From Diphasiastrum complanatum (lineage: Eukaryota; Streptophyta; Lycopodiopsida; Lycopodiales; Lycopodiaceae), in assembly GCA_029204225.1 (NCBI GenBank), contig CM055097.1, positions 70,680,252-70,744,251 of the forward strand: DNA of 64,000 nucleotides, written 5' to 3'. Positions 10,708 through 22,559 of this stretch are shown here, one piece after another (position 1 is the first letter of the stretch; each line of letters opens with the position of its first letter). The position numbers were made by a program, and so were the translations under genes. Below the pieces are notes generated by a model. It saw nothing but the letters and a program-made list of their open reading frames with translations, did not search any database and had not been told where the DNA came from.

Positions 10708-13378
10708 CTAGCTTGGTAAATCTAGCATAGATCTATCTATAACTCCAAGAGCCAATCTTAATTTTACAAATGGATATTTAGGCAATGCCTTGGTGAGAAT
10801 ATCATCAATGCAATCTGATGATGAAACATGAATAAGCTTGATCTCCTTTGCTTGCACTTTCTCCCTCACGAAATGATGTGAAATCTCAATGTGCTTTGTT
10901 CGAGCATGGAAGATTGGATTGTTTGCAAGTTGTTGAGCTGCTTGATTTTCACAATATATGCATGGAATGTCTTCATCCTTGATCACATGTAGCTCCTCCA
11001 AAATCCTTTTAATCCAAAGAACCTCCTTTGTTGTTGTTGTCATAGCTTTATACTCGGATTCTGTTGACAAAAGAGAGATGGTATCTTGCTTTTTGGAAAG
11101 CCAAGATATAGCTCCTCCACATAAGAATGTAGCAAATGCACTTATGGATCTTCTATCCATCTTGTCACCTGCAAAACTTGAGTCCGAATATGCTCTTAAA
11201 CAAATATTAGTCCTTTCATAAACTATGCCAAAGTCTTTTGTAGCTGAGATGAACCTTAACACCCTTTTTGCTCCTTTCCAATGACATATTAATGGACTTT
11301 GCATGTATTGACTCAATTTGCCAACACAAAAACTAAGATATGGTCTAGTGATGGTTAAGTATATCAAGGATACAATAAGCATTCTATAGGTAGTGATGTC
11401 CTCAAAGGATGCTTCATCACTTTCCTTAGAAACTTTTACACTTAGTTCTATGGGAGTTTCAACTCCTTTACAATCAATCATGCCAAATTTTGCTAAGATT
11501 GATCTAGCATACTTAGATTGACATATGAAAGTAAAATCATTACTTCTAGTGACTTCTATTCCAAGTGAAACTTTAAGAAGTCCTAGATCTACCATTCTAA
11601 ACTCACTAGACAAGGAAATTTTTACATTTTTGATGCCATCTAGATCATTTCTTGTGAGTATAATGTCATCAACATATAAAACTAAGATAATGATCTTCCC
11701 ATCATTACATTTGTAGTACAATGATGGTTCATAAAAACTTACAACCAATCTAATGGAAATAAGATAGGAATGCAACCTAGAGTACCATGCACTTGGTGCT
11801 TGCTTGAGTCCATAAAGACTCTTCTTCAAGAAACACACCTTGTCTTCTTCTCCATCTTTGATGAAGCCCTCGGGTTGGCACATGTAGATTTCCTCTTCCA
11901 AGAATCCATCAAGAAAGCATTTGTCACATCAAGCTGGAAGAGCTCCCATATGAAAGAAGTAGCAAGACATTTGATTAATCTAATGGTCACAAGCTTTGCA
12001 ACAGGTGCAAAGGTTTCATCATAATCTATGCCTTTGACTTGCAAAAAACCTTTTGCTACAAGTCTAGCTTTATACTTATGAATGGAACCATCTTGATTAT
12101 ATTTCAATCTATATATCCATTTACAAGTAGGAGGCTTCTTTCCATAAGGTAAATCAACAAGCTTCCAAGTTTGATTTTCCATTAATGCATCAAACTCTAC
12201 TTGCATAGCTTTCCTCCAATATTGAGACTTATTTGCTTCCTCAAGACTAGTTGGTTCTTCAAGCATAGTAGTCAAGAAAGTATAAGAGTTGAGTAGTTGA
12301 TATTCTTCCCTTTGCTCCCCTTTGTCACTATAAGTGAGCCTTGATGGCTCAATTCTTGTCCTTGTTGATCTTCTTGGCACCCTTGGACTTTGAGTAAGTT
12401 CCACTTGGTCTTCATCTTCATGAAGCTCCTCCTCGGCCATACCATGATCCTTGACAAGTTGAGTGTTGTTGGAAGTCATCTTTCCTTTGTCTTGGAGAGA
12501 TTCATCAAAAAGTACATCTCTACTTACAACAACTTTCTTGGTAATAGGATCAAATATCCTATAAGCTTTCTTACTTTCACTATAACCAACAAAGATGCCT
12601 TTGAAAGAAGCGGCATCTTCCTTTTTCCTTGTTTCCAAAGGAATATGTACATAACAAGTACATCCAAAAACTTTCAAATCACTAAGATTTGGCTTTTTGC
12701 CAAACAATACTTCATAAGGTGTAAGTCCTTTAATGGCACTATTAGTCATTCTATTACGTAGAAAGCTTGCACATAAAATAGCTTCTCCCTAAAATGAAAT
12801 AGGAAGGGATGCACCTAATCTCAAAGCTTTAGCACACTCACATAGTGTCCTATTCTTTCTCTCAGCTACTCCATTTTGTTGTGGAGTACATGTGCAAGTA
12901 AACTCTCTCCTAATGCCATTAGTTTCACAAAACTCTTTCATCCTATTGGAGATGTACTCCCCTCCATTATCACTTCTTAATACTTTCAAGCTAGTATTAA
13001 GTTGCTTTTCCACAAGAGTTTTGAACTCTACAAAGGACTAAAAGACTTCACTTTTCTTAGACAAGAGATAAACCCAAGAGTATCTTGATCTATCATCAAT
13101 AAAAGTGACATACATAAGAGCTTCACCATTTGATTCATGTGAAAATGAATGAACATCCGAGTGTATAAGGTCAAGAGGAGAGTTAGATCTTGTCAAAGAT
13201 CTCTTCAAAGGTAGCTTATGAGATTTGGAGAGTCCACAAGCTTCACAAAGCTTGCCACACTTGGATATGATTTTGGGAAGTCCACTTGCTAGCTCCTTTG
13301 TCACCATGGTCTCCATAGCTTTGTAGTTAGGATGGCCTAACCTTTTCAACCCTACCAATTTCAATAAAACCTCTTGTA
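10708..13378 (-). pseudogene. Copia A pol: integrase, RT, RNase H (disrupted)
   Basis: Domains in minus-strand order: GAG-pre-integrase (LGHPNYKAMETM, then CEACGLSKSHK) near 13350-13200; integrase core (DLIHSDVHSFSHES, FIDDRSRYSWVY, then PQQNGVAERKNRT) to about 12850; integrase C-terminal part (FGKKPNLSDLKVFGC) from 12720; reverse transcriptase (WKLVDLPYGKKPPTCKW to the YVDDII box at 11665-11676); RNase H (TESEYKAM, FHARTKHIEI) ending at 10708. In-frame stops near 13036 and 12790 and a frameshift near 11880 break it. Residue matches place it in the same broad lineage as copia B at 36544. Confidence 0.92.
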
Positions 13379-13394
13379 CTTGGCTCTGATACCA
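13379..13394 (-). other. Primer-binding site of copia A
   Basis: The minus strand reads TGGTATCAGAGCCAAG directly after the LTR end ...CCACA. Confidence 0.9.
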
Positions 13395-14217
13395 TGTGGA
13401 AAAAGTACAAAATGGACCAAGAGTGGATCCTAATCTGATCGTCAAGAGGGATTGGATGTTAGATTTACTTGATCTATCAATCTACAAAAGATTAAGATCA
13501 ATCTAGATCAATTCTAGACATAAAATCTTAACAAGAACAATCATTTAATGAAGGTAAATGTACTTGCTGGTTTCACACATGTGAAACCCAGTCAGAGTAC
13601 GGACTCCAACCTGAAAATAAAGTACACTTTGATAGAACCTCAAAACAATCAAAACAAATGTGGACAAATAGAGAGAATTACACAAAATTGCTTCCAAAAC
13701 CAAGATTGATGTTTCATATTGATTGTGGCCAAATATGCCTCTATATATACACTTCTTGGAGCTCGAGGTATAGATCATGCATTAAATCTCACACGTGTGA
13801 GGATGCCTTGTCATCATCATGCAATTTTGACACTTGGATCAAACTTTCTATTTTGGGCATTTTTGGTCCAATTTCCTACTATATGGAGATCTTCATAGAA
13901 ATCTTCTAGAAGCAAAAACTCGCCTACTTCAGCTATTTCCACACGTGTGAGCTGTTCTCTACACATGGGATATGACACCTATCAAAATTATTTGGCTCAT
14001 GCAATCAATAGATTGATGCCATGTGTCATATATCTAGAAAACTAGTTTTTGGCCATTTTAGCCACTAGAACTTGAATCAATTCATATGCACAACATATAT
14101 GATTATGGTATATGACAAGTACACTAGTTTCACACGTGGGAACAGGCTCCACACATGTGTGTTTATCCTATATACAAGATTTTTGCCTCTACCAAGCTTA
14201 TTTTTGTATTTTTCACA
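13395..14217 (-). repeat. 5' LTR of copia A
   Basis: On the plus strand it begins TGTGGAAAAAG and ends TTTTTCACA. It is near-identical to 9869-10692 and contains the same G-box-like palindromes. Confidence 0.93.
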
Positions 14218-15258
14218 CCAGTGTGTGGATCGGTCTCTACGAGAGATATTGGGTATTGATACTCCATTTGGAGGAGTTCCGATCATTTTTGGTGGTGAAT
14301 TCGGTCAGGTTCTCCTAGTGGTGAGCGCTTCACTGAAGTGTTCGCATTTGTGAAAATATATGGAGATGCACAAACTGTCAACGAACATGCATGTTATGAG
14401 TGTGGAGGGAGCCGATAGGAACGAGCAGTCGAGGTTTGTAGAGTATTTGTTGAGTGGAGATGGTCGTGAGCCCACATTTGTGCAATGTGGTTTGGATTTG
14501 ATTTCTTTGCTAGAGTGTATGTGTCTAAGGATGTGTGATGTGTGTGAATTGATTTCGTTCACTTTTCCCAATATTGCACGATGTTACATGGATTTTGATT
14601 TCTTAAGAAGCCGTGCAATATTGACCCCGTTGAATGAAAATGTGAATGAGATCAATTTGAAAGTTGTTGAGCAACTTCATGGTGATGCTTGCACATTTTA
14701 TAGTGCTGATAGCATGGTTGAGCGTGATGACTCTGATGTGTACCCATTAGAATTTTTGAACAGCTTGCAACCGAGTGGATGCCCTCCACATAAATTGGTG
14801 TTGAAGGTTGGCATGATAGTGATGTTGTGGCGGTCGATAGCATTGCACAAGAGACTATGTAATGGTACAAGACTTATCATTTGTAGATTGAGAAGACATG
14901 TCATAGAGGCGGAGATAGTGACTGGGAAGAATATAGGGAGTGGAATTCTCATTCCACGGATCCCTTTAGTGCCAAGCAATTCGGATTTGCCATTTGAATT
15001 GCAGAGAGTACAATTTCCTATTTGAGTGGCTTTTGCCATGACAACAAACAAGGCGCAAGAATAGACTATGGACATTATTGGATTGTATTTACCATGTCCT
15101 GTATTTGATCATGGTCAACTATATATGGCACTATCGAGAATGCGAAATGCAACAAGTGTACGAGTATTGATTAGTGGCAATGATGACGGCCGATTTACCA
15201 ATGTGGAAGGAGTGGCCAGGTGCACTCAAAACATTGTATATTTGGAAGTGATGTAGTA
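14218..15258 (+). pseudogene. Helitron helicase (PIF1-like), 3' part
   Basis: The helicase resumes after the copia insertion at CVDRSLREILGIDTPFGG and IIFGGEFGQVL (usually GGDFRQVLPV). Later motifs are present in order: YMDFDFLRSRAILTPLNENVNEIN; LVLKVGMIVMLWRSI (usually LKVGxPVMLLRN); CNGTRLII; PRIPLVPS; and the C-terminal VAFAMTTNKAQE then GQLYMALSRM, which matches the helicase motif VI region. Stops occur near 15025 and 15062. The longest uninterrupted piece is 14360-15025. It is plus strand, opposite to the Rep half at 15892-18855. Confidence 0.88.
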
Positions 15259-15891
15259 ATTTTATAATATTAGGATTTAGATTTTAGGATTATGAGTTAA
15301 GATTTCAAAGTTATATTTATGGATAATGGACATGCAATAGGTTTATGGTTGGATGTTAGGAAAGATTAGGATTGGGGTTTGGGTTAGGCTAGATCAGTTA
15401 CAATTAGAGTTGAGATTAAAGTTAGATTAGGATTATGGTTAGGGTTAAGTATGATAGGGTAAGAGTGAATGTTAGGTTAGTGTTAGATGTTAGAGTAGGA
15501 TTTATGGTTTGGAGGTAGGGTTTGCGTATTGTTGGACTTTTAGCATTGTCAAGGGTGAGTAGTGCATCCTCCGTTAAAGTGCTCATAAAGCTAGACACCA
15601 ATGGGTCGTTGGCGCAACGAGGAGCCTCCGATTTGCCACTTCTATTCAGCTCTAAAAAAGATGTCGAAGTGGTACTTGAATGACCTTCTACAACCTCCTC
15701 TAAATCGGCTCCCTCACTGAAGAAAAACCAACTCTTGTCCATGAAGATGAACTACCAGTCGAGTCACAAATGGCTTATGAGCACCCATAGAAATCTCAAA
15801 CAGTTGTCAGCAAGCCTCACTCGTAGAGAAATATCGGGAATTGAATTTTAAAAATTGCTTTATCTCATTCATTGGCCCAACTGTCTGACCA
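15259..15891. other. Junction between convergent Helitron halves
   Basis: This stretch is GT-rich and AT-rich, without a recognisable gene. It contains scattered GGTTAGGGTT-like words, but no regular telomere array. It should contain the downstream end of the helicase half if a terminus survives; I could not identify a convincing Helitron hairpin and CTRR end. Confidence 0.5.
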
Positions 15892-18855
15892 CTACCCTCC
15901 ACAGCCTCTGCTGTAATCATATATGGTACACGTACTTGTACAAATACACTTCACACTACGTATATGTACACATATCTCTATGTTGATGTGACATTGAAAA
16001 TGTAGTGTCAACCATCTGTTGTACGATACTATCCACATATTATCTAATTCTATTCCATGTGATCGCACCTTCACTCTGTTGTCTCTATGCCTATACAGAA
16101 GATACCCATTCACTACCGATGTTTCATCAATAAAATTCCTTGGGTAGTTCTTCGAGCATTTTCCATCCTTCATGCACAGTGCATTTGGAAAAGATGTTCC
16201 GCATGGTATAGGTCCTCACCATCTCATACAACTCTAGATCATCCTCCCTCACATGAATCTCTGCGCATACAATACGATCATAATCTTCAACAGTGATGGG
16301 TTTGCTCTGCTCCTCCAATATAATCAATAGGTGGGCATGAGGCATCCTCTCTTTTGAAACTATACAACATGAAGCCTTCTTATATGATAGATAACCCTGA
16401 TGAGCTCTACTCGGATACCACTGATGGAATCACTGACCTTGAGTCTTTGGAGAGCTCGATAAGGCCGAGCAATCGGGTTGCTCTGAAACCATTGTTGGTA
16501 ATATAGCGGACTCTCTGGTTGATTCATGTTGTCGCTCAGATGGAGCCGATCTTTTGGACAAGGTTACTGCCTCAAGCCATGATTAGTCATCCTCCAAACA
16601 GGCAGATAGCTACTGCTACGACGACCATAGCATCCTGGTACTGTTGATGCATGACACAATGAACCGATATAAGACGATGGAAGGACTATTCGCTGTCCTA
16701 TTGCGCTGGCGGAATGAGCTCCAAGGGCATCAATGATGCCACTACGAATCTCTTTATGAAATGTATCTCAATTGTTATAGACATAGTTCATGTTGTTTTG
16801 GACCATTTTTGCTACCACGTCGCACACATACTCTTGCAACAGTCTTCCACCCAAATGTATAGGTGAAATATGCTTTGCTCGTACATGTAAATGGTAGTTG
16901 TAAAACTCTCGAATGGTGACAACTTTCTGTCCACCACCCTCTAATTGCTCTTCAGGAGCATTTGAACGTATACCATCATGAACGTCATCATCATTAGCAC
17001 GTGCAACATCTCTCATGTACATATGTGGGATCCCTTGATAAAACCCATCGGTATCGTAAGGAAAGAGGAGGACAAAATGCAAGGCATCATACGATGAATG
17101 ATGCTCTGTGATATGTTGCAAACCATACTGAATGGAGCAATATGATGTCACACATTCCGTCACTCGGGGTCTCATCTATAGGCATAAGCACTGCAATCTC
17201 ATTGCTCATAGGAGCATTGAATCATCTATTCGCTCTACTATGTGAACAACCAAACACTATGAAATTCTCCCGCATGATTTGAGAAACGTTCTTAAAACAT
17301 TGCGCAAATGGAGTCACATCCATCATCATGCTTTTCAAAAGGGAGAGATCATCATGCCTAAGCTTGGGATTCAGAGATAATCTCTGATCTAATTGCAAAT
17401 CATCACCATCCATGATGTATATCTACAAAAATGAAGGTCTATATAGGGGCAACAAACCACCAATATGATGATACAACCGACCTGACACTCTAAATGTATA
17501 TGTGCTGCCTATGGAGTTGGCAATGGATCTATCTAGATTCACCCCAAGAGATGAAAACGCCAAGGAGTTATATAACTCCAAACGTGTTTAGAACACGTCA
17601 TCAAAAGACATGTACAAATTAAGGAGATAAAGAGGCGGTGATGGCAGCAAAGGCAAACACACCTTGCCTTTCATGCAACAGAAAGAGCTATTTCTTTTTG
17701 GTTTCGATCGCAGGGCTGAACAACAGCTACTACACACAAACTCCATGCCCCCCGAAATCATGACATGTTGGTCTATCAAGCGATCTGGCTACCTCAAACA
17801 ACCTACCTACAGAATGTGTAGGCAAAATCCTACCCAAAAATCTCCATTTTGCATTCATTCTACACTTCATCCTTCTAGCTCTAACTCTAGCAAATCTAGA
17901 CACTGCCTTAGGGGTCCTATACGAAAGGTGGCTATGCACTTCCTCTGGTGTACCAAACTCCACTAAACTCGGTTAAACTCTCTCAATTTCCTCTCTATCT
18001 CTCAATGTCGCACGTACCCTATCCCAATATCTCCTTTTAGCAACATATCTACATCTCATTCTTCTAACCTGGGCTGATTTTGACTCCTCTTCAGGGGTCC
18101 TGTACGACATATGGTTACCACCTCTACAAGCATAACATATGCAACCAATATTGAATCTACTCCCTCAAATGATTCTCTGCCTCTCACTGGCGTACAAACC
18201 ATCTCTATATTGTCAACATTGGACATTGGATATTATGGGATAGACGAAGTCGCAGTCGCATCTAAAGATGTCAAAGAAATCCCCGCACCTATTTCTAGGC
18301 CTCTTGTTGAAGAACTGACATGTGTGATGGACCCCGTTTCGAATGTACTCAATAGGACATCCTCATGTAAATAAAACCTCCCTATTGACATACCAATATC
18401 TACTACAGTATGTGTGTCATTGACAACTCTTTCAAATGTGGTGGAATCGATTCCATCCCTACTAACAACATCATGCACCTGCTCCAACTCATGAGAAAGA
18501 AGCCTCCTCTTTGTTCTTCTCATTTGCTCTAATCTATTCTTCCTCTCTGATCTAGACTCTAACTCCAGTGTCCTACAAGTGGGATCTCTATGAACATGAT
18601 CATGGGTGACAAAATCCCTGAATTACGTACAAAACCAACATCACCATCGGGCATATGTTCGATGTTATGCAAGTTTGAAACCTAACTTGCAGTCGAACAT
18701 GTCGCCTCCTCAACAACACAGACGATAGGTGCGGACGATAATACCCTTCGCACAATGTTTCATTTTCTATTCAACCTCCTCCTCCTTGCGGATCGGGTCT
18801 CACCCTCTGGAGTAATGTATGAAGGATTGTTCCGCACACACTCAGGGGTGTCCAT
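15892..18855 (-). pseudogene. Helitron Rep (HUH replication initiator) half
   Basis: Minus strand, probable ATG at 18855 (MDTPECVRNNPSY). The N-terminal extension has four spaced basic blocks of the form T-P/L-E-x-x-x-R/K-x-A-R-x-R-R. Next come CHDFGGHGVC and FCCMKGKVCLPLLPSPP, the usual zinc-like region, then GVNLDRSIAN and RLYHHIGG. The Helitron-like N domain follows (SSYDALHFVLLFPY, REFYNYHLHVR, GGRLLQEYV). The HUH motif is seen as MPHAHLLIIL near 16345, followed by CMKDGKCSKNYP and INIEICVHIRSVK. Many frameshifts and stops make it non-functional. The replicase would nick DNA for rolling-circle transposition, as in other Helitrons. The middle of the protein, between this half and the helicase, is missing. 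Confidence 0.87.
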
Positions 18856-19851
18856 GCTCTATTCTACATAAAATTTAAGTTTTTGATCATGATAATGTTT
18901 TTAACACAAGATCTTATGATGGTGCTCAATTCATTCTCATCTTTACAGTGTTCTTTATTGCACATTACACGCGACAAAAAACAATTCCTTACATGATTAC
19001 TATTCTATACAAATTTCTAAGACAAAAGTTTAGACTTTTTAGCAAATAATATTCATGCCAAATTACCAAGAATATGGTATATGTAACAAAGCACTGCAAA
19101 ATATTATCCCAACAATAAAAGCATGTTACCATACTTGTTTTTATTTTGTCTAATGTGTTTAGGTTATGTAAAAAAACCAAGCATGTAGGCAAAAGTTTTC
19201 ATTTAAGAATTAGCATTTAGTTCTTAGGATCCTTGATAACCTAGAAAGATTCTAGGCACTATTGATGAACATGCAAAACATAGTATACTTATAATATGTT
19301 TATTACACTTTTCATTCAATTTTTGGACTTTTTGTTGAATAGGTTTTTTTTTGTCTATATTAGTATTGATGTGTGGTTCCAATTCCAAGAATTGGTAACC
19401 ACAAGTTTTTTTTGAAATGAATTGACCTTTTGGCCTCAAAATAAGTATTTTTATCATTATTATTCATCTTCATTGACTATTTCAATATGTAAAGTAGCAA
19501 GCAAATATGGTTATTGTAATTTGTGAAGTGATTTTTCTCTAAGTTTCAAGATAGTTGGTCAAGTACTTACATCATGTGGAAATGACACCCAACAAGATAA
19601 GTTTCTAGATGTTAGTGCCACTTGGTCTACTTTAGGTGAATTATCATACTTGATCTATTTGATTTTGTCACAATAGGTATTCACAATTTTAAAAATGACA
19701 TCAATACTTCAGAGTTTTTATAAGGTTCTTGTAGACTAAAAACATCATTCTATCTTGAGAAATAGAAATAGAACACTTCTTGTATACCTTTGTGTGAATT
19801 CTATTTAGCATGCGGGAAAGTGTTATATTTAGGTATGGTTATCTAGAAGGT
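18856..19851. other. AT-rich intergenic, no gene recognised
   Basis: This stretch lies upstream of the Helitron Rep start. No motif-bearing frames were seen on either strand. Confidence 0.6.
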
Positions 19852-19950
19852 GATTGATACATGTACCAAGCAAGGTTGACGTTAAGTTTTTTGATCCACA
19901 TACACCCACACAATTACTAATGTCAACCTTGTTTGGTACATGTATCAATC
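19852..19950. repeat. Inverted repeat (29-bp arms, one mismatch)
   Basis: The arm at 19852-19880 (GATTGATACATGTACCAAGC...) is the reverse complement of 19922-19950 apart from one mismatch. The two are separated by a 41-bp loop. It sits just before the CT tract. It could be a small MITE-like relic or a simple foldback. Confidence 0.9.
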
Positions 19951-19956
19951 CCACAT

Positions 19957-20121
<165 letters not shown>

Positions 20122-20468
20122 CACATTCAAATGAAGAAAACCAATTTTAAAGTCCAATTGTATATAATTGAACTTCTAAAATTGGTCGTCCTCCATTTGA
20201 AATAGTTTTTAGCATAACGTGCCATAATTACTACAAATTCTAGGAATTTTTTATAAAGGGAATCTAAAAATAAAAGGAGGTTAATGCATTCCCTACTACA
20301 AGATCTTTATTGTTCATCGTGCTTCAATGAGATAGGTCACTATTGTGTCGTTTGTGGTACGAGATTTGTCATTGGGAGCGCATCCTTGCCTCAACCTGCA
20401 TAGCGCAAGAAAGTGAAAGAGAGGGGGAGGAGCGAGATAGAGAGGAGAAAGAGTAAGATAGAAGGGTG

Positions 20469-20470
<2 letters not shown>

Positions 20471-20551
<81 letters not shown>

Positions 20552-20600
20552 AGAAGAAGAAGAAGAAGAAGAAGAAGAAGAAGAAGAAGAAGAAGAAGAT
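20471..20600. repeat. (GA)n(GAA)n compound microsatellite
   Basis: GA repeats run to about 20548, then GAA/AGA triplets to about 20600. Confidence 0.99.
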
Positions 20601-20699
20601 CCTCAATTGGGCAGCATTTCCACCTAATATTAAAAATAATAATAGATTAAAAATGGTGCCTATTTATAATCGAAGAAGTTCCTGGCCCCTAATTTAGAT

Positions 20700-21700
20700 T
20701 GGCTACTTCAATGAAAATAGAAGTCCCATAAAGTCATCAATTTTGAACCAAGCAAGCCGCCCGACATACATCAAACTTAACCAACTCGTTACAAACGAGT
20801 AGCATCCATTCCAAGAAACTGGTCTGACTTACATCGGACTTAACCATCTGGAAGCTTCGTCACGAGCGCTGGAAGCCAACCTGGCGCCACGCCAGACTGG
20901 ACAGCCATAAACAGGTAACTTCCACCCAAGCAAGCCATCCAACTCAGCCGACATGTTAGAGCCCATTCCCCAAGAGCTTAACCCATTCACGTTCATGCAA
21001 GGAACACTCGGAACCACAAGCCGCGACAGATATGGAGACAACCAGTTCCTGGACCAAATGGTCCCGACAGCATACCGCTGGCGCCGCGGACCGAATGGTC
21101 CCGACGGCATACCGATGGCGTCCTGGGATACGACCCTCAGCTATGCGCCAAATTAAAAAGTTTGAAGCGGCCTCACAACTGGCGATCTTACCGAGCACTG
21201 AGACCCAGAAGGTAATCAGAGTCAGTTTGAGAAAAATCCCACTTTATTGATAAATCTGAGAAGGTTACATTTCAAGTGTGTGACCGACCCTAGTCTCCGG
21301 GGCGCTGGCATGCCAAGGCGAGTGGCAGCCAGGGAGGCTGAGACTTGGTCGGAGCTCGCGCTGAGGCGCAACCGGCACTCCCCTATAGTATTGGTGGGAT
21401 TCGCCACCTCCCCTCATACCAAGTACTCTACCCAGGCTGGTAAAGCACGTTTTCTCTCTCTAGAATTTATTGATCCCTTTAATCATGCCTAGATCGTGTG
21501 AGGTGATTGCACATCGATCTGAGCTCTCTGGACTTCGCTAGAACCGGTCAAAGATTTTCAGCCATAGGAACTTGGCGCCGGCTGGATTCTGGTCACAGTG
21601 GCGCCGGGAGCGGCGCCGACGCCAGTGGCGCCGGGCGCAGCAGGGGTGCTGCTGGCGCCGGAAGTAAAGCTTGTAAAGGTAAGTTTACAGCATCCACCCC
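20700..21700 (+). repeat. GC-rich segment, possible LTR and TGGCGCC primer site
   Basis: This block is much more GC-rich than its surroundings. It ends in a cluster of TGGCGCC words (21576-21660). TTGGCGCCG is the usual start of the primer-binding site of Tat/Athila-type gypsy elements, so the block before 21577 could be an LTR reading plus. It may instead be a chance GC-rich minisatellite, because the word is repeated about five times. No second LTR was found. Confidence 0.35.
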
Positions 21701-22254
21701 ACCTTTATAAAATCTGATGTCCTCTTCAGATGTCAGATTAATGTAAAGGTGTCTCCCAATCAAAATTAACTATACATTTGAGCTACTTGGCACAGTACTC
21801 AATTCACTGGCCGCTTTTTATTAACATTGAAGTTGGCACACCACAGGTCGGAGGCTCAGCTCTTTGTACTGAAAAATACTTAACTTGAAAATATCACTTT
21901 GTCTGGGAAAAGCGTAGATTTTGTATCGCTTACGTAAAACCCAAGAACCTTATTGACTGGTGACAGAGGCCTTTCTGTGAAATGTTCGCCCCCGTCGCTT
22001 CTGACTTTTGACTTTGGAACTCCTTTGAGCTCCTGATTTGTCCTTGACGCACTTTGTGTTGAGCTTCCGGAGCTCCAGATTTGATCAGTTCTGCACAGGT
22101 ATCAGGGCTCCCTGAGCCAAAGGATTTGTCGTTCGATTGCCCACTTTATGGTCCACTCCGCGCCTTGTTGCTTATGCACCTTGATTTCTCTCCTTGTCCC
22201 AGCCTGATCTTGATACTTTTCATTTTTGGCTACCTCGGTCACGTCCCACCACCT

Positions 22255-22450
22255 TTTGGTCGATAGCCCTTATAGCTAAACAATCGACAGCTATCCTCGA
22301 ATATACCACCCCCGTGGACGCACCCGTGCTTTCACCGTTAGGCAGCACATTGCCTCAGTAACGCCCCCACCAAATCTAGTCGATAGCCCTTATAGCTAAA
22401 CGATTGACGGCATACCAACCCAATCGTGGATGCACCCGGGAACCGCGACT
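22255..22450. repeat. Two-copy tandem repeat, period about 120 bp
   Basis: The word GTCGATAGCCCTTATAGCTA begins at about 22259 and again at about 22379. It is followed in both by AAC(A/G)AT(C/T)GAC and, further on, GTGGA(C/T)GCACCCG. Confidence 0.8.
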
Positions 22451-22559
22451 TAGCTTTCCAGCCTTCAACTCTTGCCGTCCAAACCCACTTGACATACAAG
22501 CAGCCAACAACGATCTTTAGACAAAGGCTTAATTGGTTGCTTAAGCTTCTCATGCATCT

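Larger units (their letters stand above)
9869..14217 (-). mobile_element. Ty1/copia retrotransposon A, gag-less, both LTRs present
   Basis: This 4,349-bp element is on the minus strand, with two LTRs of 824 and 823 bp, a primer-binding site next to the right LTR and a purine tract next to the left one. The internal region is only 2,702 bp. It goes from the primer-binding site almost directly into the GAG-pre-integrase region, so gag and protease are missing. It interrupts the Helitron helicase between MVHKYT and CVDRSLREIL. Flanking CCATC and CCAGT could be a mutated 5-bp target duplication. Over the first 400 bp or so the LTRs differ at about 20 positions by eye, suggesting a fairly recent but not very young insertion. 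Confidence 0.92.

Noticed and set aside
15290-15530. Telomere-like GGTTAGGGTT words
   Set aside because: Not a tandem TTTAGGG array; scattered and degenerate.
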